Source: Microbacterium hominis (GTDB lineage: Bacteria; Actinomycetota; Actinomycetes; Actinomycetales; Microbacteriaceae). Taken from it: DNA of 64,000 bases. Under the pieces are notes generated by a model. The model ran no database searches. It saw only the letters and a program-made list of their open reading frames with translations, and had not been told where the DNA came from. A program made the position numbers and the translations under genes. This document shows positions 64,000-64,000 of this stretch, piece after piece (positions within the stretch are counted from its first letter, which is position 1; each line of letters begins with the position of its first letter). Location of the stretch: contig NZ_CP054038.1 in assembly GCF_013282805.1 (NCBI RefSeq), forward strand, positions 3,162,001 through 3,226,000, read 5' to 3'.

Positions 64000-64000
64000 T

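Overview
The window is high-GC actinobacterial DNA, most likely Microbacterium or a close member of Microbacteriaceae. The evidence is the GC-rich codon use, many GTG and leaderless-looking starts, 16S and 23S genes of actinobacterial type, a 16S-23S spacer with no tRNA genes, and gene families typical of that family. Everything is read by eye; no database search was run, so product names rest on recognised motifs and family knowledge.

Layout. 1-9452: a catabolic cluster for plant-type glycosides. A partial GH35-like galactosidase and two paralogous proteins that each fuse a C-glycoside-deglycosidase beta-like domain to a TIM-barrel alpha-like domain (minus strand) are divergent from a PHBH-fold flavoprotein and a GH39-like protein that has lost both catalytic glutamates. 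A TetR regulator and a GH43 enzyme follow. Together they suggest oxidation of a glycoside sugar followed by C-C (or C-O) bond cleavage. 9618-11300: a small island inserted in the 3' part of tRNA-Arg(ACG), carrying an MNT/HEPN toxin-antitoxin pair and no integrase. 11401-14377: hypothetical gene, SDR, small stress-like protein, aldose 1-epimerase. 14541-19761: araDBA operon for L-arabinose and its LacI regulator. 20046-27363: YtfQRT/YjfF-type sugar ABC importer whose first ATPase gene is frameshifted, followed by a second intact ATPase and a second LacI regulator. Matching TGTTA-type palindromes sit before araD and before the importer, which ties them into one regulon.

27492-40678: mostly single genes (MFS exporter, uronate-dehydrogenase-like enzyme, DUF1992, DUF4287, DUF2834, an arsenic-type set of ArsR, aquaporin and flavoprotein, DUF2236, PLP decarboxylase, two DUF202 proteins, bifunctional nuclease, RNase H, tocopherol-cyclase-like protein, SDR, metallo-beta-lactamase fold protein). 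40702-46303 and 58185-63783: two nearly identical rRNA operons in direct orientation on the minus strand, with different upstream regions. Between them: an EEP-family protein, a PPOX-type flavoprotein, a TetR divergent from agmatine deiminase plus an amidase, the PEP synthase regulatory protein with PEP synthase, and a frameshifted MMPL pump divergent from its likely TetR repressor.

Two genes carry single-base frameshifts at or next to G/C runs, and the two rRNA copies differ only by three homopolymer-length changes. Consensus errors in homopolymers are therefore a real possibility and should be excluded before either gene is called a pseudogene.
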